A DNA stretch of 45,425 nucleotides from a virus, in the IMG/VR virus record IMGVR_UViG_3300007640_000057, positions 1-45,425 of that record; one strand, written 5' to 3'. Position 1 is the first letter of the stretch. Each line of letters opens with the position of its first letter. The position numbers and the translations under genes are program-made. The notes under the pieces are model-generated. The model did not search any database. It saw only the letters and a list, made by a program, of their open reading frames with translations, and was not told the origin of the DNA. Positions 17,587 through 25,071 of the stretch are shown here, in pieces.

Positions 17587-17812
17587 GATTAAGGATGTTG
17601 AAAACGACGTTAAATGCCTTTACTCTTTCGCTGCCAGAACGAATGTCATAAGGCACTTCAACAATCAAAGAATGATGTTCGTTTGAAATTCTAACCGTAG
17701 TTCCGCTAAAAGAAATAGCGCAAACGATTCCAACTTCTAAGCCTGTGCCCTTGATCTTGCAATTTATCGCGTGAAGACGGTTATCCTCACTCCATAAATA
17801 ATCAACTTGCAT
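17573..17812 (-). CDS. Small protein of the tail operon, unknown function
   Basis: 79 residues, MQVDYLWSEDNRLHAINCKIKG. It overlaps the gp10-like connector gene upstream (by 11 nt) and the chaperone gene downstream (by 14 nt), so it is almost certainly translated in the operon. Beta-strand-like alternation (VGIVCAISFSGTTVRIS, HHSLIVEVPYDI) suggests a small beta-barrel. I do not recognise a family. Confidence 0.6.
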   Translation of the reverse strand: MQVDYLWSEDNRLHAINCKIKGTGLEVGIVCAISFSGTTVRISNEHHSLIVEVPYDIRSGSERVKAFNVVFNILNHEQV

Positions 17813-18260
17813 TTAAGCGTTCCAAGTGTCGACCAACGCGTAGCTTAAGCGCCTTTCCGGGGGCCTTCCTAAAGAAAGACGATGGAATGGAAATGTCATC
17901 GGTAAATGGCCTCCCTGGATGTCTGCTAGTACCTTCATGAACATACCATGCATACGAATCGCCTGAACTGTTTCTTGCTTCACTCCAATCCCATTCCGCG
18001 ATAATACCATTTGAGCTGCGTTGAATGTCAAGACTATTCACTCCTGCTTTGTATAAATTACCAAGATCATAAATGTCACGAGGACTAAACACTACTTCAC
18101 CATTTTCTCTCTCAGTTGCTTGATCCCATTTCCATTTATCCTCTTTAAATTGATCGTCCCAGTGAGCTTCATTAATATCTTCTTTTGCCCATTGCTCAAA
18201 CCCATCCATTAAAGCTTTTTCAATAAGCTCTATGCCAATAATTGTTGCAGTAATGGCCAT
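17802..18260 (-). CDS. HK97 gp10-like head-tail connector / tail completion protein
   Basis: 152 residues. The segment YAWYVHEGTSRHPGRPFTDD fits the HK97 gp10 family signature of 'YA.YVEFGTS....RPF', seen in proteins that complete the head-tail joint. It sits between the adaptor genes and the tail terminator/chaperone genes as expected. Its ATG overlaps the upstream TAA as TAATG, a coupled start. Function is from family likeness and synteny. Confidence 0.7.
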   Translation of the reverse strand: MAITATIIGIELIEKALMDGFEQWAKEDINEAHWDDQFKEDKWKWDQATERENGEVVFSPRDIYDLGNLYKAGVNSLDIQRSSNGIIAEWDWSEARNSSGDSYAWYVHEGTSRHPGRPFTDDISIPSSFFRKAPGKALKLRVGRHLERLNAS

Positions 18261-18670
18261 TACGGTTCAGCATAAAGACGACGAATTGTCATGTCAGGAA
18301 TAATGATTCTGCAGCGTTCATAGCCCACATCATCTCCGGGCGTATAACGAAATGTTGCATCAGGAAATCGTCTTGCCATTCGATCCATTGCATCAGCGAT
18401 TTCTTTCCCATCAGGATTGTATTGAACCAATATTGTTTCCCATTGTTGCAATACAGTGGCAATACCAACACCTGCTTCTGGTAACACTTCTGGATATTGG
18501 CGAATCGTAACTTCCAGTCCTTTCACTTGCCATTCATTTGGTACGCTTTTTTGCCCCACCACATAAACCGCAGGTACTTCCGTTGCGTCAGGGAAAATAT
18601 ATTTGCCAATTAGATTCGGACTATCACTTAAAAGAGTGACAATTGAATCCCTAATTTGCGTTATGTTCAT
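18260..18670 (-). CDS. Tail terminator-like protein
   Basis: From ATG at 18670 the protein reads MNITQIRDSIVTLLSDSP, a typical tail terminator (lambda U-like) opening with a short helix, then beta strands and PGDDVGYERCRIIIPDMTIRRL at the end. A longer frame from 18706 exists, but its extra residues come from a terminator hairpin. The intrinsic terminator of the major tail protein gene ends only 4 nt before the ATG, so expression must depend on read-through or on initiation tight against the hairpin. Assignment is by position and fold-like pattern. Confidence 0.58.
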   Translation of the reverse strand: MNITQIRDSIVTLLSDSPNLIGKYIFPDATEVPAVYVVGQKSVPNEWQVKGLEVTIRQYPEVLPEAGVGIATVLQQWETILVQYNPDGKEIADAMDRMARRFPDATFRYTPGDDVGYERCRIIIPDMTIRRLYAEP

Positions 18671-18674
18671 AAAT

Positions 18675-18699
18675 AAAAAAGCTCCCCATATAGAGGAGC
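18675..18699 (-). terminator. Intrinsic terminator after the major tail protein gene
   Basis: On the minus strand GCTCCTC-TATAT-GGGGAGC forms a 7-bp stem (one G-U) followed by six U residues. It lies 25 nt past the tail tube stop codon. It is unusual in ending 4 nt before the ATG of the next gene. Confidence 0.8.
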
Positions 18700-18723
18700 C
18701 TAGCAAAGATCAATGGAAGAAAA

Positions 18724-19302
18724 TCAGTTAGGAGCAGTCGGGATGATGCTACCAGTCTCTTCAGCATTTTGATGAATGCCGATACGACCACGGCTTTGCA
18801 GATCAAATGTAACTTCAACAAGATTATCAGCGGGATAGCTCTCGTTGTAGTTCATTACGCAAGCGCTAAATGCAACGCGGTCATAGTAATAAGTGGTGCC
18901 AGAAGAACCAAGTTGCTTGTTGATTTCAACATACACTTCATGGTTCTTGTCATAGCGAGAAGAAGCAACTACTTGGAATGCTTCGTCAAAGCTATTCGGC
19001 AGGAACACAGAGCCGTCAACATCCTTTTGGAAGTAAGACGTAATCGAGGCAGTTGCAGCAGAAGTGACGATCACGCTATCAGTAAAGCCACCGCCACCAA
19101 GCAAGTAGAACTCCTGATTGCCGTCGTTAAAGGCCACAGAAGCCGTCGTAGCGGCCTGGAGGGTATAAAGAGTAGGTGCGCCGCTAACAGTGAACGTAGC
19201 GCCGCTTTGGGTGATCGTAGGGCGTGCAGTGCCGCCAATTGAGCCAACACGCACAATAACGTCTTGGCTCTTAACCAGTTCAGTGGGATGATAGAGAGTC
19301 AT
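18724..19302 (-). CDS. Major tail protein (tail tube)
   Basis: 192 residues, beta-rich, one cysteine, in the slot between connectors and tail chaperones. Two tail-tube-like hallmarks are visible: a long loop rich in small residues (GGGGFTDSVIVTSAATASI) and a C-terminal strand pair (ADNLVEVTFDLQSRGRIGIH). It is followed at once by a strong terminator, as is common for abundant virion proteins. The leader CTCCATTGAGGACAA-ATG combines the recurrent TCCATTG motif with a GAGGA Shine-Dalgarno. It would polymerise around the tape measure. Confidence 0.75.
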   Translation of the reverse strand: MTLYHPTELVKSQDVIVRVGSIGGTARPTITQSGATFTVSGAPTLYTLQAATTASVAFNDGNQEFYLLGGGGFTDSVIVTSAATASITSYFQKDVDGSVFLPNSFDEAFQVVASSRYDKNHEVYVEINKQLGSSGTTYYYDRVAFSACVMNYNESYPADNLVEVTFDLQSRGRIGIHQNAEETGSIIPTAPN

Positions 19303-19329
19303 TTGTCCTCAATGGAGAAAGAAGTGGTT

Positions 19330-19722
19330 TCAAGCGTTCAAGACGCTCCCTTTACCAACCAGTCTGAAAATTCCCCTGATTGGTGTTCCAAGAAATTGCC
19401 AATATTCTTCAGCAATTTGTTCGTTTGGTAGCAACTCAAACCTTCCTTCCCTTCCATTGATTGTTGCCGATGCACTAGAGCCTGGGGTGATTCCAGACGC
19501 AAATGACAACGGATTTGTCAATTTACCTTCCATATAAACAGCGGTGTTATCAGCGCCGAGAAGGTGATCGTACTGTGGATTACGTTTTTGTTTTAATGTG
19601 GCATAATAAGTAGTGCCACTAGAAACTGGAACATAATTACCAGTTCCTGAGTCAACAATATAACCAGAGGCCACTTGCCATACCAAAGTGGCATTTGCTA
19701 GTGGCCGCAAGTTATTTGTCAT
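19330..19722 (-). CDS. Head closure / connector-like protein
   Basis: 130 residues, MTNNLRPLANATLVWQVASG. It is located between a DUF4054-like adaptor and the tail tube gene, and overlaps the adaptor by 4 nt (ATGA-type). The middle segment NREGRFELLPNEQIAEEYWQFLGTPIRGIFRLVG is compatible with stopper-type small beta-barrel proteins. No signature motif; function inferred from gene order. Confidence 0.55.
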   Translation of the reverse strand: MTNNLRPLANATLVWQVASGYIVDSGTGNYVPVSSGTTYYATLKQKRNPQYDHLLGADNTAVYMEGKLTNPLSFASGITPGSSASATINGREGRFELLPNEQIAEEYWQFLGTPIRGIFRLVGKGSVLNA

Positions 19723-20030
19723 ACAACAAATCCAACAGAAGATGAAGGGATGGTGTTAAGAAGTCGCTTGTATTCTTGACCGTAAAGAGTGGCATCTAAT
19801 CCTTCGCCATAAACCTTGCCTTCAGTTGCTTCAATTTGAATACCCATTTGTGCAAGTTGAACAGCGATAATATGAGCAGCAAGATGTTTCACTGCTCTAT
19901 CTGTTTGATCTCCAAACAAACTAGAAGATGCATCTTCAGTCGCCTCCTCAATCGCTCCATTCACGATCCCCGATGGATGAGGGGTGAATTCAGGAAAGCG
20001 TTCAAGAAATGAAGAATAAGTGACTGCCAT
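19719..20030 (-). CDS. Head-tail adaptor, DUF4054-like
   Basis: 103 residues from ATG at 20030, 2 nt after the upstream stop. The pattern SSFLERFPEFTPHPSGIVNGAIEEATEDAS, followed by RAVKHLAAHIIAVQLAQMG and ending TLYGQEYKRLL, fits DUF4054-type phage head completion proteins, which form the ring docked under the portal. All are helical segments in the expected order and length. Confidence 0.7.
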   Translation of the reverse strand: MAVTYSSFLERFPEFTPHPSGIVNGAIEEATEDASSSLFGDQTDRAVKHLAAHIIAVQLAQMGIQIEATEGKVYGEGLDATLYGQEYKRLLNTIPSSSVGFVV

Positions 20031-20032
20031 GA

Positions 20033-20419
20033 TCAAGCATTTCCAGTGCGAATTGCTTCTTTGCGACGTTGAATTGCGTTACGAACGCGCACACGACCTT
20101 CAATTTTTCTCCATTCATCAAGCTTTTCTTCATCGTGAATAAGATCAATGCAACGAAGAGCTTCAACAAGAGGAAAGCTAGAAAGGGTCTTGACACTATC
20201 AGGAACCTGGCCTTCTTTAATCTCTGCTTTCAGCTCTTCAATTGCACCAATCGACATCAAGCGTTTCACTGTTGGGTTTTTCCTGGCAACTTCCCATTTA
20301 GTATCAGGTACATCATGGTTAACGCCAGGAGTAAGTTGGATAACACCAGTTTCAGTGATGACGCCAAATCCACCTTCGCGAGGAGGGTTCTCAAGTTCGG
20401 GGCGATAAGCAATTAACAT
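20033..20419 (-). CDS. Head gene of unknown function (128 aa)
   Basis: Lies between the capsid protein and the head-tail adaptor. The sequence (ETGVIQLTPGVNHDVPDTKW, then KRLMSIGAIEEL) reads like a short capsid-operon protein: an N-terminal beta segment and a charged helical C-terminus ending RNAIQRRKEAIRTGNA. In many phages this slot holds a minor capsid or connector protein. No family recognised. Confidence 0.55.
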   Translation of the reverse strand: MLIAYRPELENPPREGGFGVITETGVIQLTPGVNHDVPDTKWEVARKNPTVKRLMSIGAIEELKAEIKEGQVPDSVKTLSSFPLVEALRCIDLIHDEEKLDEWRKIEGRVRVRNAIQRRKEAIRTGNA

Positions 20420-20466
20420 GTTTTGTTCAATTTAGAACTGACACTATCTTAACGCCCCGTTCCTTA

Positions 20467-21381
20467 TCAGGAATTAGCTTGAACGTAGATCACACTCTTC
20501 GGATAGTAGATGGACACGCCACCCACACGAGCATGAGCAGGAACAATGAATTCCAGACCACGTTGCTGAGGAGGGAACAGTTCCAGAGGCTGAGGAATGT
20601 GCAGTTGCAGTTTCTCAGGATCACGCTTATAAATCACCATACGATTGGTGTTCAGTGACGTGCTGTTGTCCGCATCAAGCTGATTGATAGGCTCAACATT
20701 GCGGATGTAAGGATTGGTCCGCAGGAAGTATTCCAGCACAGTCACGTCCGAAGAATCGGAGTTGCGAGTGGTGGAAACAGTGTTGTAATCCTCATAAGGC
20801 ATAAGGATCGTGTCGGGCTGCTCAACCATCTTGGAAGCATTCACAATGGCACTGACGCCATAGTTCAGCAGTTCCAGCATTTCCTGAGCAGTGGTGCCAC
20901 TATCAGAGAACCACTTATCAGCAGCATAAACATCAACAGTGGAGTTGTTGAAGAAGCCGGTCAAGCTGGCAGAAGAATCACCGAACATTGCGATGGATTC
21001 CACTTTCTCCTCATAAGCACGACGCACGGCAGCGGCACGACGTTGCTCAAGAGCAATGTCAGCCATTTGAGCAGCACGCAGTTCCTGAACCGTATAGCCG
21101 AAAGAACCGCCAATAGAACGAATGTTGATGGTCTTTTCGACTTGCGTCACGTCAGCGCGAGGCAGGTCATCGGCAGCATCAGCAATAAGCTTGAACTCAC
21201 CAGTCGCATTCATCACGCGATAAGTGTAAGTTTGTGCGCCGGGACCAGCTTCAGAAGTGACTGGCAGAATGGTGGGATACTTAATATCCGCATACTTCGT
21301 CTCGAAAATTTGAGGACGAATAAACTCAAGCTGACGGCTTAAAAACAGTCCAGCTTCAGCATCAAAGCGTTCAAAAGTCAT
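20467..21381 (-). CDS. Major capsid protein, DUF2184-like
   Basis: 304 residues. DLPRADVTQVEKTINIRSIGGSFGYT followed by VQELRAAQMADIALEQRRAAAVRRAYEEK and a GDSSASLTGFFN loop match the DUF2184 family of HK97-fold capsid proteins. The C-terminal FIVPAHARVGGVSIYYPKSVIYV is a typical closing strand set. It has one of only two canonical Shine-Dalgarno sites noticed in the window, AGGAGG placed 5 nt before the ATG, consistent with very high expression. It follows the cement protein, an order common to phages with this capsid type. Confidence 0.9.
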   Translation of the reverse strand: MTFERFDAEAGLFLSRQLEFIRPQIFETKYADIKYPTILPVTSEAGPGAQTYTYRVMNATGEFKLIADAADDLPRADVTQVEKTINIRSIGGSFGYTVQELRAAQMADIALEQRRAAAVRRAYEEKVESIAMFGDSSASLTGFFNNSTVDVYAADKWFSDSGTTAQEMLELLNYGVSAIVNASKMVEQPDTILMPYEDYNTVSTTRNSDSSDVTVLEYFLRTNPYIRNVEPINQLDADNSTSLNTNRMVIYKRDPEKLQLHIPQPLELFPPQQRGLEFIVPAHARVGGVSIYYPKSVIYVQANS

Positions 21382-21393
21382 TGGAGCCTCCTA

Positions 21394-21951
21394 TCAAGAA
21401 TCAGCGGAAAGAGTGAAGCTGGGGCCATTCAGCTCCAGAATTGCAACTCCAGAAGAAGTGGTGCTGGTCAGGAAGCGAGCATTGGAAAGACGTGAAGTCT
21501 TGCCAGAAGCAAAAGCATGAGAGAATTGACCGGCTTTACCAGTTCCGCTAGCAGTATGCAGAACACGAACAGGAGAAGAAGGATTAACAGCACCAGTCAC
21601 ATAAACGGCAACGGCACCTTCATTAACCACATTCATCACCATCCCGCTAGCAACAGCAGGACGACTGTCGGAATCAGTAGCTTGCTCATCAACATAAGTG
21701 AGTACGTTCACGCCAAGAACAGTGTCGCCGCTAGCAGCAATAGTCTTAGCAGAATTCGCAACACTACCACCAGAGTTGTAAACCACAACATTACCGAAAG
21801 CAGTTGCACCGGCTTCAGCAATTTGAGTGGAAATGGTGTTGTCACGAATGTCGCTCAGTTGACCTTCCAGGAGAGCCTGTTGAGCGAGTTCATAGGTGGA
21901 CTGAACGCCACCGGCAGTAGCAGTGCCGGAAGCGGAGAAAGTAACGGCCAT
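21394..21951 (-). CDS. Capsid structural cement / decoration protein (Gp24-like)
   Basis: 185 residues, almost free of charged patches, rich in Ala/Ser/Val. ALLEGQLSDIRDNTISTQIAEAG followed by FGNVVVYN and VLGVNVLTYVDEQATDSDSRPAVASG is the usual layout of small structural cement proteins encoded next to DUF2184/DUF2213 genes. A canonical AAGGAGG lies 10 nt before the ATG, inside the last codons of the protease gene, so translation is coupled. Expected to bind the outer capsid surface. Confidence 0.72.
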   Translation of the reverse strand: MAVTFSASGTATAGGVQSTYELAQQALLEGQLSDIRDNTISTQIAEAGATAFGNVVVYNSGGSVANSAKTIAASGDTVLGVNVLTYVDEQATDSDSRPAVASGMVMNVVNEGAVAVYVTGAVNPSSPVRVLHTASGTGKAGQFSHAFASGKTSRLSNARFLTSTTSSGVAILELNGPSFTLSADS

Positions 21952-21953
21952 AA

Positions 21954-23147
21954 TCAGCGAGCCTCCTTAGAAGTGGCGAGGGGTGCTTTCCATGCGCTGG
22001 TCAGATTTTCCCAGTAGGAAGAACCTGCAACGGGATTAGCAATGGTAGAAACGGCTTTACGAAGTTCTTCCGTTTCAGGGGAGTCGTTGCGCTTAGCAAC
22101 TTCAGAAAGAGTGTCAAACATTGCAGTGACATAATCATCAGATTTCTCTGAAAGATCCACGTCACCACGAACAGTCTTGACAACGCTTTCCATGATTTCA
22201 CGAGCAGACTTGCCAGAGAAATCAAAGTCGCTATCAAGATTGACACGAGCTTTGTCAATCAGGGCAACACGCTCTTCTACCAGGGAGTCGAGGTTGATCT
22301 CGCGAGCTGCGTCCAGTTCAACTTTCAGGCTTTCAATTTCTTCAGAAAGCGCATCAGCGCGACCTTCGGCAGAATCAGCTTTGCCCTTCATTTCTTTTTC
22401 CATGGCCATCATGTCTTCCTTAAGTTCGGAAGCTTTAGCCATCATTTCGTCATACTTTTTCTTCATCATGTCATACGACATTTTGGCGTCTTCGCGTTCT
22501 TTAGTGATCGCCAGAGCTACGCTCTCGCTCACCTCAAACTCAGCGCCATCGAACATAACCTTGGCGGTCATAGATGGTTCCTCATATTGTGGAATTAAGG
22601 AGGGATCGGCAGCATCTAGACGATCTAGATGAAGCTTCACCTGAGGGCCTGCGCGGCCTCTACGAACAACGGCGACATGATTACCACTAATGGATTTTTG
22701 AATTCCATCGTAGTTTTCACCGTTTTCAGTAACACCAGGTGTAGGATCAAATTCAACCCTATAACCTGCGCTCACTTCTTTAGCATCACCTCGCATAATA
22801 CGATCAATCGCTTCTTGGTCTGTAATGGTCATGACTGCACGAACAAAGCCGTTGTCATAAATAATGTCAGTACCAGTGAATCCGATTTGATAATTTTTAG
22901 TATTTTGCGCGTCCAATAAAATTGGTGGATGCTCAAAAGTGATGGCCTTACCCCCGAAGGATGTCAGGCTCTCAGGGGACGCCACTTCTGCTTCCGGTCG
23001 ATACTCACGCCTAATTGAACCGTCCGCATCGGTGTACGTTTGCACGCCAGTGCGAGCGATTGTAGCCCAAGCCCGAAGATAACCTTCAGGAGTGGTCTCG
23101 TACTTTTCAATTGGCGCTACATCGTAGCGAAAACATGTGTCGCCCAT
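21954..23147 (-). CDS. DUF2213-type prohead protease fused to a scaffold domain
   Basis: 397 residues. The N-terminal about 180 residues match DUF2213: TPEGYLRAWATIARTGVQ, SFGGKAITFEHPP (candidate catalytic His73), RGDAKEVSAGYRVEF (candidate Ser126) and GNHVAVVRRGRAGP. After DRLDAADPS the remainder is a charged coiled coil (about residues 210-310, KKKYDEMMAKASELKEDMMA) of the kind that acts as internal scaffold and is then digested. Placement just before the cement and capsid genes agrees. Catalytic assignments are inference from conserved-looking residues. Confidence 0.82.
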   Translation of the reverse strand: MGDTCFRYDVAPIEKYETTPEGYLRAWATIARTGVQTYTDADGSIRREYRPEAEVASPESLTSFGGKAITFEHPPILLDAQNTKNYQIGFTGTDIIYDNGFVRAVMTITDQEAIDRIMRGDAKEVSAGYRVEFDPTPGVTENGENYDGIQKSISGNHVAVVRRGRAGPQVKLHLDRLDAADPSLIPQYEEPSMTAKVMFDGAEFEVSESVALAITKEREDAKMSYDMMKKKYDEMMAKASELKEDMMAMEKEMKGKADSAEGRADALSEEIESLKVELDAAREINLDSLVEERVALIDKARVNLDSDFDFSGKSAREIMESVVKTVRGDVDLSEKSDDYVTAMFDTLSEVAKRNDSPETEELRKAVSTIANPVAGSSYWENLTSAWKAPLATSKEAR

Positions 23148-23150
23148 GAC

Positions 23151-23206
23151 TTAACAATAAAGGATAGAAAGCACTAGAATGCAAGGAGTTATGCAATAGC
23201 GCATAA
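23151..23206 (+). promoter_or_regulatory. Promoter and operator dyad of the XRE gene
   Basis: TTAACA (23151-23156) and TAGAAT (23175-23180) are separated by 18 bp and would start RNA near 23187. The perfect inverted repeat TTATGC-aatagc-GCATAA (23189-23206) overlaps the start region and ends at the base before the ATG. This is a classical place for autorepression by a dimeric helix-turn-helix protein. The same 59-bp gap is the upstream region of the leftward protease gene. Confidence 0.6.
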
Positions 23207-23494
23207 ATGAAACTTTTAGCCAGTAAGATTGATGTCTTAAAGTTGTCCTACAGCGAAGCGAAGCTGATTATTGCTTCTCGTATTAAGCTAGCGCGTCTTA
23301 ATGCCGGATTGTCGCAAAAAGAAGTCGCAGATAATCTTCACTGCAGTCAAAGCACAATATCAAGACTAGAAAAAGGCGAAATTCAACCCGATTTTCTTCA
23401 AATTCGCGTAATGAGCGGATTATTCAACGTGAGTATTCTTTGGCTGGGAGGCTATCCAAGCTTTGTTGTCAATTCCGCTCAATCTTTACTTTGA
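23207..23494 (+). CDS. XRE/Cro-CI family transcriptional regulator
   Basis: 95 residues with a clear helix-turn-helix at about residues 25-80: RIKLARLNAGLSQKEVADNL, then HCSQSTISRLEKGEIQPDF, then LQIRVMSGLFNVSILWLGGY. It is alone on the plus strand inside a 30-kb leftward block and is divergent from the protease-capsid genes. Its 3' end overlaps the convergent 102-residue gene by 16 bp. A small ORF (ATG CAA TAG) just upstream is preceded by AAGGAG, so the strongest ribosome site does not serve the regulator itself. There is no integrase nearby, so lysogeny cannot be claimed; control of late genes or superinfection are alternatives. Confidence 0.85.
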   Translation: MKLLASKIDVLKLSYSEAKLIIASRIKLARLNAGLSQKEVADNLHCSQSTISRLEKGEIQPDFLQIRVMSGLFNVSILWLGGYPSFVVNSAQSLL

Positions 23495-23787
23495 CCTTCT
23501 GCTGATTCGCCTTCGCTCAACTGATCTTCCAAGTCTTCAATGACATAAGCTTTCGCAATAGCTTCAGCTTCAAAAATTAACATCTTGACAGGCTCGAAAT
23601 CCTCATCAGGCTTCTCGTAAAAGCTCTCAACATAAACATGTGTTTCGTCAAGGCGTCCGTTCTTAAAACGCTGTTCTTCGACAAGCTTCCAATTTGAAGT
23701 GGAACGATGCTCATGCGATGACAGGATCGCCAAAGATTGCATCACACCAATTCCCATTTCCTCTTCCATGGCATTGATATGTTCCAT
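23479..23787 (-). CDS. Unknown acidic protein (102 aa)
   Basis: MEHINAMEEEMGIGVMQSLA... ending LEDQLSEGESAEGQSKD. Strongly acidic and probably helical, with a central HVYVESFYEKPDEDFEPVK stretch. It is the last gene after the sugar cassette and before the divergent regulator and protease. No family recognised; codon use is like its neighbours. Confidence 0.55.
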   Translation of the reverse strand: MEHINAMEEEMGIGVMQSLAILSSHEHRSTSNWKLVEEQRFKNGRLDETHVYVESFYEKPDEDFEPVKMLIFEAEAIAKAYVIEDLEDQLSEGESAEGQSKD

Positions 23788-23814
23788 TTTTTTCTAGCTG
23801 TTTAAATAATCCTA

Positions 23815-25071
23815 TCAGGAAGCCACTGTTACGGAGTACCCGTCAGCAAGAACAGTCTTTTGACTCATGAAGTTATTCACAGTTTCTTCGATGTGACTCA
23901 AGTGCTCTTCAGTTAATCCTGGATGACACCCAACAAAAAATACCTTATCCAACACCTGATAGGCATTTTCAAATTCCTTAGCCTCACCAAGATGTTTGTA
24001 TCCAGGATGCAAAAGAAGATTACCAGCGAAATAGTTTCGTGTCTGAATTCCATTGTCTTCTAAATATTGTTGAAGCTCATGCTTTAATTCCTTGTTGTCA
24101 AAAACGAGCGGAACTCCAAACCAACTAACTTCAGCCTTAGCACTTTCTCTTGGCACCTTAATGGAGAAATAATAATCTTCAAAAAGACTTGCGATGAATT
24201 TATAATTTGCACGACGTTTTGAATGCACTTCGTCAAACTTTTCAAGTTGAACCAATCCAACAGCACCCTGCAAATCTAATGGCTTTAAGTTGTAACCAAT
24301 CGTGCTAAACACGTATTTATGATCAACAATGGAATCGTAACCATCGAGCCATTTATCAAAACGATTACCGCATGTTCCATTCCTCAGTAAATTACATTCT
24401 CCAACGCAGTAACAATCGCGCCCCCACCAAGCGAAGCTACGAGCAAGCTTGTTAAACCCTGGAAGGTTAGAACTCACCATTCCTCCTTCCATTGTTGTGA
24501 TGTGATGCGCTGGATAGAAAGAACAAGATGAAGCGACAAAATAATCACTCAGCCATTTACCATTCCATTTCGTACCAAGAGAATCACAACCATCGGCAAT
24601 CATCTTAATGTCATGCTTATCGCAAATAGCTTTCAGTTGGTCAATGTCACATGGATTGCCAAGTACCGGACTGTTGATAATCGCAACAGTTTTATCAGTA
24701 ATAGCGGCTTCAATCGCCTCAAGGCTCCAGTTCAACGTCTTCCATTCAATGTCAACAAACTTAGGCACCATTTTGTTTTGCAGAATCGGCGCAACAGTCG
24801 TTGGAAAGCCCACGACGCTTACAATAACTTCAGCATCATCTCCCCAGTTAAAATATTTCTTCAATGCAGCAAACATCACCAAATTAGCTGAGCTACCACT
24901 ATTAACCATTAGGCTTTCTTCAAAGCCAAACTTTTTAGAAAACGCCCTTTCAAACTTGGCTACATTAGGCCCCGAAGGAAGCCAACCATTGCTTTCCAGG
25001 CATTCGACTGCTGCTTTAATTTCTCGACCGTCAAAAAATGGGCCGGAGTACAGAACTTTTGGCTTTTGCAT
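23815..25071 (-). CDS. RfbH/E1-like PLP/PMP-dependent sugar 3-dehydrase (DegT/DnrJ/EryC1/StrS superfamily)
   Basis: 418 residues with the fold-type-I layout: VNSGSSANLVMFAAL (cofactor phosphate loop) and IADGCDSLGTKW (Asp160 to the pyridine nitrogen). In the usual Schiff-base lysine position the motif reads SFYPAHHITTMEGG, with His189 in place of Lys. Replacement of this Lys by His, plus a Cys cluster (Cys220, 222, 226, 234 in RDCYC..EC.......CGNRF), is the known signature of CDP-6-deoxy-hexulose 3-dehydrase (E1, RfbH), a [2Fe-2S]/PMP enzyme making 3,6-dideoxysugars. The dedicated reductase (E3) is not in the window; host ferredoxin could serve. The first 112 nt overlap the SDR gene. The exact sugar product is unknown. 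Confidence 0.8.
   Translation of the reverse strand: MQKPKVLYSGPFFDGREIKAAVECLESNGWLPSGPNVAKFERAFSKKFGFEESLMVNSGSSANLVMFAALKKYFNWGDDAEVIVSVVGFPTTVAPILQNKMVPKFVDIEWKTLNWSLEAIEAAITDKTVAIINSPVLGNPCDIDQLKAICDKHDIKMIADGCDSLGTKWNGKWLSDYFVASSCSFYPAHHITTMEGGMVSSNLPGFNKLARSFAWWGRDCYCVGECNLLRNGTCGNRFDKWLDGYDSIVDHKYVFSTIGYNLKPLDLQGAVGLVQLEKFDEVHSKRRANYKFIASLFEDYYFSIKVPRESAKAEVSWFGVPLVFDNKELKHELQQYLEDNGIQTRNYFAGNLLLHPGYKHLGEAKEFENAYQVLDKVFFVGCHPGLTEEHLSHIEETVNNFMSQKTVLADGYSVTVAS

Noticed and set aside
23207-23494. Evidence for a temperate phage
   Set aside because: A single XRE protein is not enough; there is no integrase, excisionase or attachment site in the window.
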